Origin: JACRLV01 sp045863555
GTDB taxonomy: Bacteria > Planctomycetota > Phycisphaerae > UBA1845 > Fen-1342
DNA: 64,000 bases
Assembly: GCA_045863555.1 (NCBI GenBank)
Contig: BTUU01000021.1
Location: 32,766-96,765, forward strand
Direction: 5' to 3'
This document shows positions 63,709-64,000 of the stretch, in pieces. The translations under genes and the position numbers were made by a program. The notes beneath the pieces are model-generated. The model was not told the DNA's origin. It ran no database searches and saw only the letters and a program-made list of their open reading frames with translations. Positions within the stretch are counted from its first letter, which is position 1; each line of letters opens with the position of its first letter.

Positions 63709-63883
63709 ATGGCAGACTACATTCCATTGACCGAAGCCGACTTGGTGGTCTGGTTCACCGATTCTCGCGCCGCGCTTGGTCGAAGACCGGGCGGAACTCT
63801 CCTACTGCCGGGCGCGGTACGTGTACAACGACGTGCCGGTGCACGATTGGAGCGATTCGGTCGAGGGGACGGCTCGGCCGTGA
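63709..63883 (+). pseudogene. Decayed gene fragment with internal frameshift/deletion
   Basis: A start codon at 63709, with GGAG upstream, opens MADYIPLTEADLVVWF. The start resembles a small family that begins M-x-DYIPxxDxxFxxW. The frame then loses protein character, while the next frame reads AELSYCRARYVYNDVPVHDW and ends at TGA 63881-63883, resembling the YRARWVNTRGxxGPWS-type C-terminus of the same family. Missing middle and frame change indicate decay. The family assignment is from memory of these two ends and is uncertain. Confidence 0.5.
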
Positions 63884-63899
63884 AACCGGAGGAAAGAAC

Positions 63900-63971
63900 A
63901 TGAACAGCTATCGATACAAGCGTCTTGGCCTCGCTACGGGATTGAGTCGAGATATTGTCAAATTTCGTTGA
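63900..63971 (+). CDS. Very short open frame with strong ribosome site
   Basis: GGAGGAAAG stands four bases before an ATG that opens a 23-residue frame (MNSYRYKRLGLATGLSRDIV and three more residues) ending at TGA 63969-63971. No family is recognised. It could be a real small protein, a leader peptide, or the intact 5' end of a gene broken by a frameshift. The window ends too soon to decide. Confidence 0.35.
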   Translation: MNSYRYKRLGLATGLSRDIVKFR

Positions 63972-64000
63972 TCGCTCCGTGATCAGGCGGCGTCTTTCTC

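Overview
The window is GC-rich bacterial chromosome with dense coding on both strands and no rRNA, tRNA, CRISPR array or intact insertion sequence that I could recognise. Several traits point to a member of the Planctomycetota, probably Phycisphaerae-like: prepilin-type proteins starting with the FTLIELLVV signature and carrying a late FFDGHA-type motif, dockerin-like C-terminal modules on unrelated secreted proteins, a TIGR03790-type protein, a Hanks kinase with an extracytoplasmic tail, and an EF-G with the AHIDSGKT P-loop of the mitochondrial/spirochaete-planctomycete type. The taxonomic call is inference, because no rRNA gene is present.

Layout. 1-5909: a plus-strand run of inner-membrane proteins (one cut by the window edge, one PilO-like, then two tandem paralogues) that resembles a divergent pilus or secretion assembly platform. 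6010-8093: two prepilin-like proteins on the minus strand. 8221-12000: a DUF1801-type protein, a YjbR-type protein and a large secreted metzincin-like protein. 12058-16764: an RND efflux pump and its adaptor, with a perfect 14-bp palindrome beside the likely promoter. 17330-25135: EF-G, a lipoprotein, an HDOD-GGDEF protein, a RidA-family protein, a BI-1-like membrane protein and a B12-dependent-type radical SAM protein. 25267-28684: a PQQ-propeller/dockerin protein, then a zinc-ribbon protein and an RRM protein that both carry RGG/YGG glycine-rich tracts, with a J-like tail-anchored protein between them. 29013-31705: an ECF sigma factor, a membrane partner and a secreted coiled-coil protein, all translationally coupled, followed by a small membrane protein.

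31850-43440: a PHP phosphoesterase, a TIGR03790/dockerin protein, two coupled CNNM/CBS proteins, aroA, a DUF1579-like protein, a secreted protein that looks like a pentein (guanidino-group-modifying) enzyme, an ankyrin protein and a CX5R phosphatase. 43625-51347: an orphan fliM, a CorA-type transporter, a YlbF-family protein, a coupled glycosyltransferase/acyltransferase pair, and a coupled terpene-cyclase-like/DUF362 pair. 51547-61308: an aminotransferase, an alkaline-phosphatase-superfamily protein, a coupled pseudo-receiver and pseudo-receiver-GAF-degenerate-GGDEF pair, an NTF2-like lipoprotein, a PQQ-propeller protein and a receptor-type Ser/Thr kinase. 61548-64000: two tandem GspG-like pseudopilins and an accessory tail with a Phd-type antitoxin, a truncated VapC, an intact HicBA pair and decayed gene fragments.

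The strongest candidates for something undescribed are the secreted pentein-like enzyme (39805-41973), the coupled pseudo-receiver/degenerate GGDEF pair that keeps a c-di-GMP I-site but loses the active site (55275-57118), the two RGG-rich nucleic-acid-binding candidates at 26781-28684, and the assembly-platform-like cluster at the left edge. No single complete new defence or mobile system is evident.
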